From contig NZ_JBGUAY010000003.1 of assembly GCF_041821025.1 (NCBI RefSeq), positions 1 to 64,000 of the forward strand: a stretch of DNA of 64,000 nucleotides, read 5' to 3'. The notes below the pieces were generated by a model. The model was not told the origin of the DNA. It saw nothing but the letters and a program-made list of their open reading frames with translations, and made no database searches. This document shows, piece after piece, positions 18,554 through 28,044 of the stretch (its first letter is position 1; each line of letters opens with the position of its first letter). Source of the DNA: Egicoccus sp. AB-alg6-2 (GTDB taxonomy: Bacteria > Actinomycetota > Nitriliruptoria > Nitriliruptorales > Nitriliruptoraceae). The translations under genes and the position numbers were made by a program.

Positions 18554-19735
18554 GTGGCGCGCTGGATCTGGCCCGCGAGCCTGGCCGCCCTGCTGTTCGC
18601 CCTCGTCCTGCCCTCCCCCGCCGGGTGGGGACTGGCGATCGGCGCGGCGCTGCTGTCGGTGGGAAGTACCGGCTGGGCCGCGGTGCTGCGTCGTGCGGTG
18701 CGGGTCGAGATCGTGCTGCCGGCGCGGCTGGTCCGCGGCGAGGACGCCGACCTCGTGCTGGTCGCCACCAACCGCAGCCGCCTGCCCGCGACGCGGGTGC
18801 GCGTCGACGTGCAGCTGCCACCTGGCGGGTTGTCGCCGTCGGAGTTGTCGTTCGAGCTGGCCGTGCCGGCTCGCAGCACGGTGCGCAGGAGCAGCCCGGT
18901 CACCGCGTTCAACCGCGGCCGGTGGCAGCCCGCTCCACTGCCCGTACGCGTCAGCGACCCGTTCGGGATCCACGAGGTCGACACCCGCGTGCCGCCTGCC
19001 GCGGAGCCGGTCATCGTGCTCCCCGTCGTCCTCCCGGTCCGGCGTCTGCAACTGCCCGCGGCGTCCCCGCTGGCCGAGGTGCCCGACCAGCGGTCGCTGT
19101 TGACGGACCCGACCGCCATCGTCGGCATCCGCCCCTACGAACCGGGCGACCCGCTGCGCGCCATCCACTGGCCGGCGACCGCCGCTACCGGGACGCTGGT
19201 CCGCCGGGAGACGGAGCGGGCGTGGGCGCGGGACCTGCTGGTGGTCGTCGACCTCGACCACGACGGGTGGGAGCGCCACGAGCACGCCCCCGAGGTCGGC
19301 ATGGTCGTGGCCGCGTCGCTGCTGGCGGACGCGATCCTGCGGCTGCGTCAACCGGCCGGCCTGCTGACCTCCTGGCCGGGCGCGCCCGGCCACGACCCGC
19401 ACGCGGCGCGGTTCCGGGTCGGCGGCGCACGCCCCCACCTCGACGCCATGTTGACCCACCTGGCCGTCGCACGACTGCACCCCGGACTGCTGCTGGCCGA
19501 TCTCGTGGGCCGTGACGTCCGTCGTCACCAGCCCGGCACGACGGTCGCCGTCGTCACCGGACGACCGGGCACCGAACTCGCCGCGGCGCTGCGACTGCTC
19601 CGCCGACGGGGCCTGGCGCCGGTCGTCATCCAGGTCGGGCGCACGGACGTCCTGCAGTCCCGCGTCCCGCCCACCGGGGGCGCCCCCCGGCTGACCGTGC
19701 CGAGCGACGTCCCGCTGGCGAGGTTGACGCTGTGA
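18554..19735 (+). CDS. DUF58 membrane-anchored protein
   Basis: A 393-residue protein with two N-terminal hydrophobic helices (residues 3-40), a beta-rich middle region, and a DUF58 domain. The DUF58 signature is GIRPYEPGDPLRAIHWPATAATG, followed by a vWA-like fold with DLLVVVDLDHDGWE. DUF58 proteins are the regular partners of MoxR ATPases and may assemble or activate envelope complexes; no enzymatic activity is established. The GTG start follows the MoxR stop by two bases, and its stop overlaps the next start as GTGA, so the three genes are coupled. Confidence 0.9.
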   Translation: MARWIWPASLAALLFALVLPSPAGWGLAIGAALLSVGSTGWAAVLRRAVRVEIVLPARLVRGEDADLVLVATNRSRLPATRVRVDVQLPPGGLSPSELSFELAVPARSTVRRSSPVTAFNRGRWQPAPLPVRVSDPFGIHEVDTRVPPAAEPVIVLPVVLPVRRLQLPAASPLAEVPDQRSLLTDPTAIVGIRPYEPGDPLRAIHWPATAATGTLVRRETERAWARDLLVVVDLDHDGWERHEHAPEVGMVVAASLLADAILRLRQPAGLLTSWPGAPGHDPHAARFRVGGARPHLDAMLTHLAVARLHPGLLLADLVGRDVRRHQPGTTVAVVTGRPGTELAAALRLLRRRGLAPVVIQVGRTDVLQSRVPPTGGAPRLTVPSDVPLARLTL

Positions 19736-21183
19736 CCGCCACCACCTCCGAGGACCGCGCCCTCGAGGCTGCCGATGGCCAGCGGCACGCGCTCGGCCTG
19801 ACGCTGGCGCTGGTGCTGCCACTGGCTGCCGTGGTCGTCGAGACCGCGGCCAGCCGGGTGGCCGGGTTTCCCCGCGTGGTGACCTTCGTCGCCACCGCAC
19901 TCACGGTGGTCGTCGGGATCGTGCTCGTGCCCGACGCGCGTCGGTTGGACCTGCGGCGCCTCGGGGCCAGATTCGCCGGGCTGCTGCTGATCGCGTTCGC
20001 CCTGCGGTTCGCCCACCCGAGCCCGACCGCCGCCTGGACCGCCTACCGGGACGGCGACGAGGCGCTGGCCTCCGCACGTCTGCTGGTTCCGCTGGTGCTG
20101 CTGGTGTTCGCCCTCGGCGCCACGCAGGTCATCAGCACGCGCGTGGCGGCCGCGATCGTCGGTTCGCGGACGGCCAACGCCGACCGGGCACGCGAAGTCA
20201 CGGCGCTGCAGGTGTGGTTCGCCAGCACGACCCTGTTGCTGCTGCTGGCGGCGTCCCCCGCCGGTCGCGTGCCCTGGGTACTCGCCTGCATCGTGGCGGG
20301 ACCGCTCGCCGCCCTGTTCGTCCTGGCCGAACTGCGCACCATGCTGCGCGGCCCCGACAGCGAACGCGCCGTGCTGCGAGGCGGACCCCGCCGGCTCGTA
20401 CCTGGCACGGCAGCCGCGGCGTTGGGCGCCGTCGTCGTGCTCGGCACGGTCGCGGTCGTCGCCCTGCCGCCGGCGGCCATGGAGGGTCGCGGCCGGCCCA
20501 GTGAATGGGTCGGCGAGGCGTTCGACTGGGACTTCCGCCAGCGCACCGGTGCGCGTGACGGCGTGGTCGGTGCCGGCCGCCACGTCGAGTCGGACGACGA
20601 CGCCGACGGCACCGGTTCCCGCGGACCGGTCCGCAACGTGTTCGCCGACGTTCCGAACCCACCGTGGTGGGTGGTGGTGGTCGTCCTCGGGCTGATCGCC
20701 TGGATGGTGTTCCGACCGGGGCACTGGCGCACCCTCCTGGCACGCCTGCGGCAACTGGTACGGGGCGTTTTCGGCCTGGCGACCGAGGACGACGACGTCT
20801 CGGCCTGGAGCGGCGAGGACGTCGAGCGTGGCCGGCAGCGAGGCTGGCGTCAGGCACTGCAGCGGTTCCTCCCCCGTCCGCGTGATCCGCGCCAGGCGGT
20901 GATCTACGACTACCTGCGGGTCGAGCGGGCGCTGGCGCGCGAGGGCGAGGGTCACGTCCGCGCACGCGAGCGGTGGGAGACCCCGCTCGAACACGCTCGG
21001 CGGGTCACCCTCGGTGAGGCGCACGCCGAGTTGGCCGCGCTGACCTCCCGTGCCCGCTTCGCCCGCCAGCCGCCGTCGGACGCCGACGCCGAACGCTCGC
21101 TGGCCCTGCGACAGGCCGTCGAACGGCTCCTCGACCGGGCGGACGAGGCGTCGGGCTCCTCAGACCAGACGCCCGTCGCGTAG
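19732..21183 (+). CDS. Polytopic membrane protein with C-terminal DUF4129
   Basis: A 483-residue protein: about six hydrophobic helices in residues 20-250, an extracytoplasmic stretch, one more helix (WWVVVVVLGLIAWMVF), and a cytoplasmic DUF4129 domain near residues 385-475 (IYDYLRVERALAREG, ETPLEHARRV, RARFARQPPSDADAERSLALRQAVERLL). In related clusters this third gene normally also carries a transglutaminase domain between the helices; here that domain is absent. Coupled by GTGA to the DUF58 gene. Its end overlaps the convergent ABC gene by 24 bases. Confidence 0.82.
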   Translation: MTATTSEDRALEAADGQRHALGLTLALVLPLAAVVVETAASRVAGFPRVVTFVATALTVVVGIVLVPDARRLDLRRLGARFAGLLLIAFALRFAHPSPTAAWTAYRDGDEALASARLLVPLVLLVFALGATQVISTRVAAAIVGSRTANADRAREVTALQVWFASTTLLLLLAASPAGRVPWVLACIVAGPLAALFVLAELRTMLRGPDSERAVLRGGPRRLVPGTAAAALGAVVVLGTVAVVALPPAAMEGRGRPSEWVGEAFDWDFRQRTGARDGVVGAGRHVESDDDADGTGSRGPVRNVFADVPNPPWWVVVVVLGLIAWMVFRPGHWRTLLARLRQLVRGVFGLATEDDDVSAWSGEDVERGRQRGWRQALQRFLPRPRDPRQAVIYDYLRVERALAREGEGHVRARERWETPLEHARRVTLGEAHAELAALTSRARFARQPPSDADAERSLALRQAVERLLDRADEASGSSDQTPVA

Positions 21184-21816
21184 CTGCAGCCGCCGCGGCG
21201 CCTGCGAGATGATCTCCTCGTCGTGGGTGGCGATCAACACCGCACTGCCGGCCGCGGCCGCCTTGCGCAGTCCATCCATCACCCCCGACGCCCACGCCGC
21301 GTCCTGGTGACCGGTCGGCTCGTCGGCGAGCAGCAGTCGAGGCACCCCGACCAGCGCCCTCGCCAGCGCGGTCCGCTGCTGTTCGCCGAGTGAGACCTCC
21401 GGTGGCATCCGGTGCACCAGGTGGTCGATGCCGAACGCTTCGAGTGCCGTCTCGAGGCGCTGCCGTCGCCCCGCACGGTCGTGGTCGCCACCCAGCCGCA
21501 GCGGCAACTCGACGTTCTCGCCGATGGTCAGCTCCGGCAGTAGCCCGAGCCGCTGTGGCGCGATGGCCAGCCGGTCCCAGCCGGGCGCGCCGGCGCTGCC
21601 GTGGTCGGCCCACTCGAGCGTGCCCGTGTCCGGGGTCTCCCAGCCGGCGAGGACGTTGAGCAGCGTCGTCTTCCCCGATCCGGAGGGGCCGGTGATCACG
21701 ACCAATTCCCCCGCCTCGATCGTGAACGACACGTCGGCGAGGGCGGTGACGTCCTCGGCACCACGGCGGTAGGTCCTGCCGAGACCCGTCGCGACGAGCA
21801 GCGACCTGCCGCTCAT
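21160..21816 (-). CDS. ABC transporter ATP-binding protein (LolD/MacB type) with modified signature
   Basis: A 218-residue nucleotide-binding subunit. Walker A is ITGPSGSGKTTLL, the Q-loop is LAIAPQRLG, Walker B is RLLLADEPTGHQD, and the switch His is in LIATHDEE. The signature motif reads VSLGEQQR rather than LSGGQQR; such changes occur in functional family members but can lower ATPase activity. It is the last gene of a four-gene operon and its ATG overlaps the preceding ATPase stop (ATGA). It likely energises one or both of the large FtsX-type permeases encoded upstream. Confidence 0.9.
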   Translation of the reverse strand: MSGRSLLVATGLGRTYRRGAEDVTALADVSFTIEAGELVVITGPSGSGKTTLLNVLAGWETPDTGTLEWADHGSAGAPGWDRLAIAPQRLGLLPELTIGENVELPLRLGGDHDRAGRRQRLETALEAFGIDHLVHRMPPEVSLGEQQRTALARALVGVPRLLLADEPTGHQDAAWASGVMDGLRKAAAAGSAVLIATHDEEIISQAPRRLQLRDGRLV

Positions 21817-22649
21817 GGATTCCTCCCGGGCGGGCGGATGCGGATGCCGTCGGGTTCGACGGTCAGCACGGCGCGGCGATCCGGGAAGTGGACCAGTTCG
21901 CCGGGAGGAATCTGCACGCGACCCGACTCGTCGATGACGGCCAGCACGCCCGCATCGGTCGTCTCGGACGCGACCGCGCCTCGGTGCAGCGACAGGGTCC
22001 GTTCGGCGGCCGCGACGACGCGTGGGTCGTGGGTGGACAGCACGATCGCGACGCCCCGGTCGGCCAGCAGCCGCATCTGGTCGAGTAGCAGGGCGGCCGA
22101 ACCGGAGTCGAGTTCGGCGGTCGGCTCGTCGGCGATGACCAGGGCCGGTTCGCCGATCACGGCCTGCGCGAGGGCGACACGCTGCTGCTGGCCACCCGAG
22201 AGCTCGGCCGGGCGGTGGTCGCGCCGCTCGGCGAGACCGAGGTCGCCGAGCAGCATGCCGGCCTGCGAGCGGGCGTCCGTCCTCGACAGGCCCCGCAACC
22301 GGCCGGCCTCGGCGACCTGCTCCACCGCGGCGACGCCGGGCAGCAGGTTGTCCGAGGGGCGCTGGAACATGTAGCCGACCCTGCGGCGGCGCAGTCGGCG
22401 CAGCGCCCGGCCGGAGAGCTGGTCGATCGGCTCGCCTCCCAGACGCACGGTGCCCGCGCTGGGCCGGTCCAGTGCCGCGAGGATGCGCAGCAGCGACGAC
22501 TTGCCGCTGCCCGACGGCCCGACGACGGCCGAGATGGCGCGGCGCGGGAAGTGCGCGTCGACGCCCCGCAGGGCATGGACCTCACCACTCGCGATCGAGT
22601 AGATCCGTACCACCCCCGCACACTCGGCGGCCATCGTCTCATGCACCAC
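21813..22649 (-). CDS. ABC transporter ATP-binding protein with C-terminal extension
   Basis: A 278-residue nucleotide-binding protein with canonical motifs: Walker A VVGPSGSGKSSLL, signature LSGGQQQRVALAQ, Walker B ALVIADEPTAELD, and switch LSTHDPR. After the ATPase core a 60-residue tail (SGRVQIPPGELVHFP, AVLTVEPDGIRIRPP) resembles a short beta domain with no name I recognise. Starts at 22649, 22646 (both GTG) or 22634 (ATG) are possible; I prefer 22649 because GGAGG lies six bases upstream. The gene overlaps the end of the permease gene, so translation is coupled. Confidence 0.88.
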   Translation of the reverse strand: MVHETMAAECAGVVRIYSIASGEVHALRGVDAHFPRRAISAVVGPSGSGKSSLLRILAALDRPSAGTVRLGGEPIDQLSGRALRRLRRRRVGYMFQRPSDNLLPGVAAVEQVAEAGRLRGLSRTDARSQAGMLLGDLGLAERRDHRPAELSGGQQQRVALAQAVIGEPALVIADEPTAELDSGSAALLLDQMRLLADRGVAIVLSTHDPRVVAAAERTLSLHRGAVASETTDAGVLAVIDESGRVQIPPGELVHFPDRRAVLTVEPDGIRIRPPGRNP

Positions 22650-25203
22650 GCAACACCTCCGCGACGTCGGCGCGATCCGCGGCACGCTGCAGTGTGACGG
22701 CTCCGAGCCCGCCGGCCACCACGAGCGCGACCAGCACGCCGCCCAACGCCCCGAGTGGCACGACCACACGGGGCGCGGGCAACAGGTCGGGAAGCGGGTC
22801 GATCCCGCCCGTGACGGCCGCCGCGGCCAGCATGCCGAGCGCGGTCGCGAGCGCCAGGGCGAGCGCGAGCAGGGCCAGCACCTCGTAGAGCAGCGCCACC
22901 GCGTGTGTCGAGGGCCGCAGGCCCATGCGTCGCGACAGCGCGTAGGAGACCTGCAGGTCACGCTGCCGGACGGCCACGAAGAGCAGCACTCCGAGCAGCG
23001 CGAGCACCGTCGCGAGGATCGCCAGCGCCTGCAGTGCCCCGAGTGCCCACGCCACCGCGACCAACCGCGCGCGACCGGCGACGTCGGCGGCGCTGGCGAC
23101 CTCGTCGGGGTCCGCGCCGGCCGCGACGAGGATCGTCGTCGCGTCGGCGCCAGCGGCCCAGCGCTCGCCGCGCCAGCGGTCGCGCCAGTCGGCCCCCCGA
23201 CCGGCATCGGCAGCGATCGCATCGGCCGCCCCGAGGTCGGCGACGACGAGGGGGCGGCCCGACGACTGGCCCGGCAGCGTGGCCGGTCGGGCGACGACCT
23301 CGAGCGGTGCCAGGAAACCGGGGACGTCCAGCACGCTCGGGGCACCCTCGATCCCACCGGCGAGCAGGACCGGCAGCCGGTCGCCGGTCGTCCGGTCGAG
23401 CCCGGCCATCAACCCCGAGAGCGGCGCACCCACGAGTTCGGTACGCCAGAAGGCGACGTCGGCGAAGGTGTCGGCGTCGACGAGGAGCACGTCGACGGCC
23501 TGGCCCGCCGGTCCGAGCCGCCCCCGGTTGCGCAGCACGGTGGTGGTGCCCTCGACCACGCCGTTCTCGCCGAGCGGCGCCACGGCGGCGGCGCCGAGCT
23601 GCACGATCGCCTTCTCCTCGACGGCCACCCGCAGGGAACTCGAGAGGGCCGCGGTGTAGACGACCAGCCCGAGCGCCGTTGCCGCCGCGCCCGTGAGCAG
23701 CAGTCCGGCGCCACGGGCGGCCGCCAGCCGACGGATGGCGAGGAAGGATGCGGCGCCCGCCTCGCCGCCGATCCGTCGCAGGCGCGGCAGCATCCGCCCG
23801 AGTACCCGGATCGCGAGCCCCACGGTCCCGACCAGCAGGAGCAACGGGAAGGCGAGCACGAGCGGGCTGAGGCCGTCGACGCCGCCGACCGACCGCAGCC
23901 CCCCGGCCGAACGCAGCTGCAGGAACGCGACGCCGGCGAGGCCGAGCGCCGCCAGCTCCCAGGGGAACCGGCGCAGGCGACGGACCCGGACGACCCGGCC
24001 GACCCGGACGGTGAGACCGGCGACCACGGCCGTCGTCACCCCGACGACCAGCAGCGCGGCCGGCACCGTCGCCAGTGCCGCGCCGACGGCCCCGGTGGCG
24101 ACCGGCGGCGGGACGCCGCGTGGCGCGTTGGCCAACGCGATCGTGCCGACCGCGGCGGCCCAGCCGACGACCGTCCCGGCCAGGAGCGCCGGCAGTGCTC
24201 GCGTGGCGGCGCGCAGGCCCTGCAGGGGCAGCGACCGGCCACGTACGTTCTCGAGCCGCAGTTCGGTGGCCCGCTGGCGGGCGGCGAACAGGGCGGTCAT
24301 CCCGACGACGACCAGGGCGACCGCCTGGCCGGCGAAGCCGGCGATCCGGGCCGGCGCGGCGACGGCCGACACGGCCCGGTCCGCCTCGTCCAGGACGGTG
24401 GTGAGCCCGATCGCCGCCTCGACGTGGCGACCCGCCGTGTTCTCGATGGTCTGCCCGATGCGCGTGCGTGGGTCGGTGACGGCCGCCGCGACGTCCTGAA
24501 GGCCCGAGCGGACCTCGGCGGCGTGCGACCGGCCGGTCAGGTCCGGCGGCACGGGCACCCGCCACGACACGGCGGCGCCGCCCCGCAGGTCGACCATGCT
24601 GTCGAGGACCACGTCGGGTGCGGCGAACACCAGGTCGAGGGGACGCGTCGACCGGCCTGTCGCGACCGTGGCCATGGCGAGGTCGCCCAGGCCCGGTGGC
24701 GCCGTCTCGGGGTCGAGCGCACGGTAGATCGCACCGATGCGGTGATCGACGGTCGCGGAACCGCGCTGCAGGGTGACGCGGTCACCGGGGCGCAGCGCGA
24801 GGTCGTCCGCCAGCGGTTCCGGCACGGCGAGGCCGACCGCCGGGTCGCCCTCGAGGACGTCGAGGAGGAGGTCGGCACCCGCCTGACCGACCAGTCGCAT
24901 GCGCTGCTCGGCACCGTCGTGGATCAGCGTGGCGGGGTCGGCGCGGACGGTCGTGCCGACGGGATCGATGCCGGTCGTGCCGGCGATCTGCTCGCCCACC
25001 TCGGCGGCGGCCTCGGCGGAGAAGCGGCCGGTCGCGGTCACCGTGAGGCCGGCCTGCCCGGGGGTGAGCCTCGCCAGCTCGTTCGCCGTGGCCGCGTCAC
25101 CGGCAGCTGCGAGGTAGGGCTCGACGACGGCGGCGGCGAGGGCCAGCACCGCAGCGGCCGCGGCCGTGGCGAGTCCCACCGGGGAGCCGCTGCGGCCGGC
25201 CAT
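22639..25203 (-). CDS. Large FtsX-type ABC permease (854 aa)
   Basis: An 854-residue membrane protein with the two-half FtsX/MacB layout. It has an N-terminal helix (GLATAAAAAVLALAAAVV) and a large extracytoplasmic domain to about residue 290. Helices around 300-500 include the first FtsX region. A second extracytoplasmic domain follows, then three closing helices with the family end LARLR..RVVVPLGALGGVLVALVV and ADVAEVLRGA. The ATG overlaps the previous permease stop (TGATG). Proteins like this act with LolD-type ATPases in moving lipoproteins, lipids or peptides or in mechanotransmission; the substrate is unknown. Confidence 0.87.
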   Translation of the reverse strand: MAGRSGSPVGLATAAAAAVLALAAAVVEPYLAAAGDAATANELARLTPGQAGLTVTATGRFSAEAAAEVGEQIAGTTGIDPVGTTVRADPATLIHDGAEQRMRLVGQAGADLLLDVLEGDPAVGLAVPEPLADDLALRPGDRVTLQRGSATVDHRIGAIYRALDPETAPPGLGDLAMATVATGRSTRPLDLVFAAPDVVLDSMVDLRGGAAVSWRVPVPPDLTGRSHAAEVRSGLQDVAAAVTDPRTRIGQTIENTAGRHVEAAIGLTTVLDEADRAVSAVAAPARIAGFAGQAVALVVVGMTALFAARQRATELRLENVRGRSLPLQGLRAATRALPALLAGTVVGWAAAVGTIALANAPRGVPPPVATGAVGAALATVPAALLVVGVTTAVVAGLTVRVGRVVRVRRLRRFPWELAALGLAGVAFLQLRSAGGLRSVGGVDGLSPLVLAFPLLLLVGTVGLAIRVLGRMLPRLRRIGGEAGAASFLAIRRLAAARGAGLLLTGAAATALGLVVYTAALSSSLRVAVEEKAIVQLGAAAVAPLGENGVVEGTTTVLRNRGRLGPAGQAVDVLLVDADTFADVAFWRTELVGAPLSGLMAGLDRTTGDRLPVLLAGGIEGAPSVLDVPGFLAPLEVVARPATLPGQSSGRPLVVADLGAADAIAADAGRGADWRDRWRGERWAAGADATTILVAAGADPDEVASAADVAGRARLVAVAWALGALQALAILATVLALLGVLLFVAVRQRDLQVSYALSRRMGLRPSTHAVALLYEVLALLALALALATALGMLAAAAVTGGIDPLPDLLPAPRVVVPLGALGGVLVALVVAGGLGAVTLQRAADRADVAEVLRGA

Positions 25204-27959
25204 CAGGCGGCCTCCCGGAGCATCGCGGCGACGTCGGCGGCACGGGTCGCACGGTGGGCGAGCAGCACGGTCGCGGCGACCGCGATCGCGGCGAGCACCA
25301 GCAGCGGCCACAGGGAACCCAACGGCACGCGCACGACCATCGGCAGCGGCAGGTCCGGCATCGGGTCGTAGTCGGCGACGACCAGCCTGGCCGCCAGCAG
25401 GCCGGCACCCGTCCCGATCAGGGCACTCGCGGCCACCAGGACCGCCGACTCGACCGCGTCCGCGGCGGACAGCGACCGGCGCGGCAGGCCCATGCGCCCG
25501 ACCAGCGCGGCCGAGAGGGCCCGCTCGCGTGCCAGTGCGAGGTGGTGGGCGAGCAGAGCGGTGAGGCCGAGTGCCGCGAGCACGGCGGCCTGCCCACGGA
25601 CGAACGTGAACGTGGCACGCACGGGCGCGACCGTCGGCGCGGTCAGGAAGTCCTCCGCCCAGAGCAACTCGTCACGAAAACCGGCCCGCTCCAGCTCGTC
25701 GCGCAACGCAGGGACGCCGCCGTCCCCCGCGCCCAGCCACAGCTCCGTCCGGGTGATCGGCAGGAGTCGGGCACGCATGACGACGTCGTCGGGATCCAGG
25801 ACGCCACCATGGGCGAGCACGACCGCCGGTCGCTGCCCGGTGATCCCGGGGAACGCGGCGACGCGGCGGACGACCCGCACCGGCAACTCGAGCCCCGGCA
25901 GGTGCAGCACCATCCCATTGCGGATCCCGGTGCCGACCGCGATCACCTCGACGGCCTGTCCGTCGCCGGCCGCAGGGGCGAGGTCGGCGAGCAGGTCGTC
26001 GAGGTCCTCACCCAGGCTGGCGGGCTGGTGGGCCACGGCCGCGAACCCCTGGGGATCGACGGTGAGCACGTCGACCTCCCGGCGGTCGTCGAGCAGACCG
26101 TCACCGATGCGGCGCACCTGGGTGGTCGGCACCGGCAGGCTGCCGTACGAGGTCATGGCGTCGGCGCTGTTGAGCACGCCGCGCGGCACGGTCAGCCGGG
26201 CGTCGCCGCCGACGGTGATGCCCGCCTTCTCGCGGATCGTCGCCTCGGAGGACGCGGCCAGGACGCCGCCCGCCACCAGCAGCCCGACGCCCGAGGCCGT
26301 GACGAAGACGAGCAGGGTGGTCACCGGTGACAGCTGTCGCAGGCGACGGAACGCCAGGTACACGCCGCCGCGCCACCGCCAGGCCGACTCGGCGCGGTCG
26401 GCCACGCCCGTGACGCCCGCCAGCGCCCAGCGCAGCAGCCGCGCCCCGATCGCGGCCGCAGCGACGACCAGCAGCAACGGCAGTGCGAGGGCGACCACGT
26501 CGACATCGGCGGTCCCGTCGCCGCGCTCCAGGACCGGCCGGCCGGAGCCTCGTCCCCACCACGCCGCCGCCACCAGGGCGAGCGACGCGACCTCGACGAC
26601 GGGCGGCACACGACGCTCGCCGGTCGTCGGCTGGGCGCGCACGGCCGCGGTCACGCCCACCACGACGGCGACCACGAACAGCGCGAAGGCGAGGGCCAGC
26701 GGCGCGTCCCGTCGGAACGCCTCGCCGACGTCGTGCCCGACGCCGGCGCCGAGCCCCAGCAGGACGGGCATGGAGCGACCGAGGGCCCAGCCCGCGGTGA
26801 TCCCGGCCACGAACGGCGGCGCCGCGCCGATCGTCGCGCGGGCCGCGACCGCCGGTGGTGACACGCCGCGGACGGCGAGCAGGCTGGCGCGGGAGAGTCG
26901 CCCCCGGTAGGCACGGGCGGCGGCGGCCCCGACCACCCCGAGGACGAGGAGCTGACCGGCGAGACCGAGGCCCCGGACGGGTCGGGCGAGGACCGCGAGC
27001 GAGGTCTCGGTCCGCTCGACGGCGGGGACGAGCTGCCCGCCGACCGATGGTCCGGACGAACCCCAGCCGCGGGAGGTCGCGGCGAACATCGCCGCGCCGA
27101 CCTCGGTGTTCCAGTCGACGAGCTGGGAGTGGAGCTCGACGACCGGCGGCAGCGTCGCGCGGGCGTCCGCCAGCGTCTCGACCGCCCCTGCGTCGACGTC
27201 CCAGACCATCGACAGGGTGGTCGCCGCGACGGCCAGCGACTCCTGCGCGTCGTCGGCGGTGGCGTCGGGGTCGAGCGGTGTCGGCGGGATCGGCACGCGC
27301 GTCGCGACCGGTGGCGGAGGCGCGCCGTGGTCGACCGCCGCGATCATGCCCAGCAGCGTCTCGGGGTCGGTCAGCACCGCCGGAGCCGGTGCCGACGTGA
27401 GAATGTTCTCGTCGTCCGCGACGCGGCCGGCCACCGGTTGCCACGCATCGGGCATCGCGAAGTAGTCGAAGTCGGGCACGACGGCGTCGACGGTCACCTC
27501 GATCGCTGCGCGGCTCCCGACCAGGGTCAGCGTCTGCGGCGCGTCCAGGCCGAGTTGGCCGGCGGTCATCTCGGTGATGGCCACGCGGGTCGCACCCGGC
27601 GCTGCCACCGACGCGCCCAGCGCCTCCATGCCGCCCTCCGTGGCGACCAGGTTGGCGTGCCGGGGGCGACCGTCCACGACCACCGTGGCGCCGTTGCCGA
27701 CGGCCGTGCGGCGGATGTCGGAGCGCCCGTGACGGCCGATCTCCCGGCGCAGCGCACCCTCGGCGGAACGCACCGCGTCGGGATGGTTGGTCGAGCTCAC
27801 ACCGACCCACAGCGCCGAGACCCGGTCGCCGTGCTTGTCGAGCTCGTCGTGCAGCAGCGAGGTGCCGGTGACCGACAGGAAGGCGGGTGCGGACGCACCG
27901 GCGACGCCCAGCAGCAGTGCCGCGGCGAACAGCCACGCAGCACGGCGAACTGCCTCCAC
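25203..27959 (-). CDS. Large FtsX-type ABC permease (918 aa)
   Basis: A 918-residue relative of the next gene, with the same topology. An N-terminal helix (AWLFAAALLLGVAGASAPAF) is followed by an extracytoplasmic domain of about 280 residues, then a cluster of helices from about 330 to 530, and a second outside domain. A final helix set ends with the paired family C-terminus (ATRAADVAAMLREAA versus AADRADVAEVLRGA in the partner). It starts at a GTG and is the first gene of the operon, 85 bases after the convergently unrelated but same-strand rnj stop. Two non-identical large permeases suggest a heterodimer. Confidence 0.86.
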   Translation of the reverse strand: MEAVRRAAWLFAAALLLGVAGASAPAFLSVTGTSLLHDELDKHGDRVSALWVGVSSTNHPDAVRSAEGALRREIGRHGRSDIRRTAVGNGATVVVDGRPRHANLVATEGGMEALGASVAAPGATRVAITEMTAGQLGLDAPQTLTLVGSRAAIEVTVDAVVPDFDYFAMPDAWQPVAGRVADDENILTSAPAPAVLTDPETLLGMIAAVDHGAPPPPVATRVPIPPTPLDPDATADDAQESLAVAATTLSMVWDVDAGAVETLADARATLPPVVELHSQLVDWNTEVGAAMFAATSRGWGSSGPSVGGQLVPAVERTETSLAVLARPVRGLGLAGQLLVLGVVGAAAARAYRGRLSRASLLAVRGVSPPAVAARATIGAAPPFVAGITAGWALGRSMPVLLGLGAGVGHDVGEAFRRDAPLALAFALFVVAVVVGVTAAVRAQPTTGERRVPPVVEVASLALVAAAWWGRGSGRPVLERGDGTADVDVVALALPLLLVVAAAAIGARLLRWALAGVTGVADRAESAWRWRGGVYLAFRRLRQLSPVTTLLVFVTASGVGLLVAGGVLAASSEATIREKAGITVGGDARLTVPRGVLNSADAMTSYGSLPVPTTQVRRIGDGLLDDRREVDVLTVDPQGFAAVAHQPASLGEDLDDLLADLAPAAGDGQAVEVIAVGTGIRNGMVLHLPGLELPVRVVRRVAAFPGITGQRPAVVLAHGGVLDPDDVVMRARLLPITRTELWLGAGDGGVPALRDELERAGFRDELLWAEDFLTAPTVAPVRATFTFVRGQAAVLAALGLTALLAHHLALARERALSAALVGRMGLPRRSLSAADAVESAVLVAASALIGTGAGLLAARLVVADYDPMPDLPLPMVVRVPLGSLWPLLVLAAIAVAATVLLAHRATRAADVAAMLREAA

Positions 27960-28044
27960 GACCCGCCCGATGTCCGCGACCGACCTCCGGTCACCCCCGT
28001 CGACCAGGAGCCACGCTAGTCCTGATCGACCGCGATGGCAGGGG

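Noticed and set aside
22903-25371. Long open frames antisense to the ABC permease genes
   Set aside because: Compositional shadow: low-complexity Arg/Gly/Asp translation, no ribosome-binding site, and the permease frame is clearly coding.
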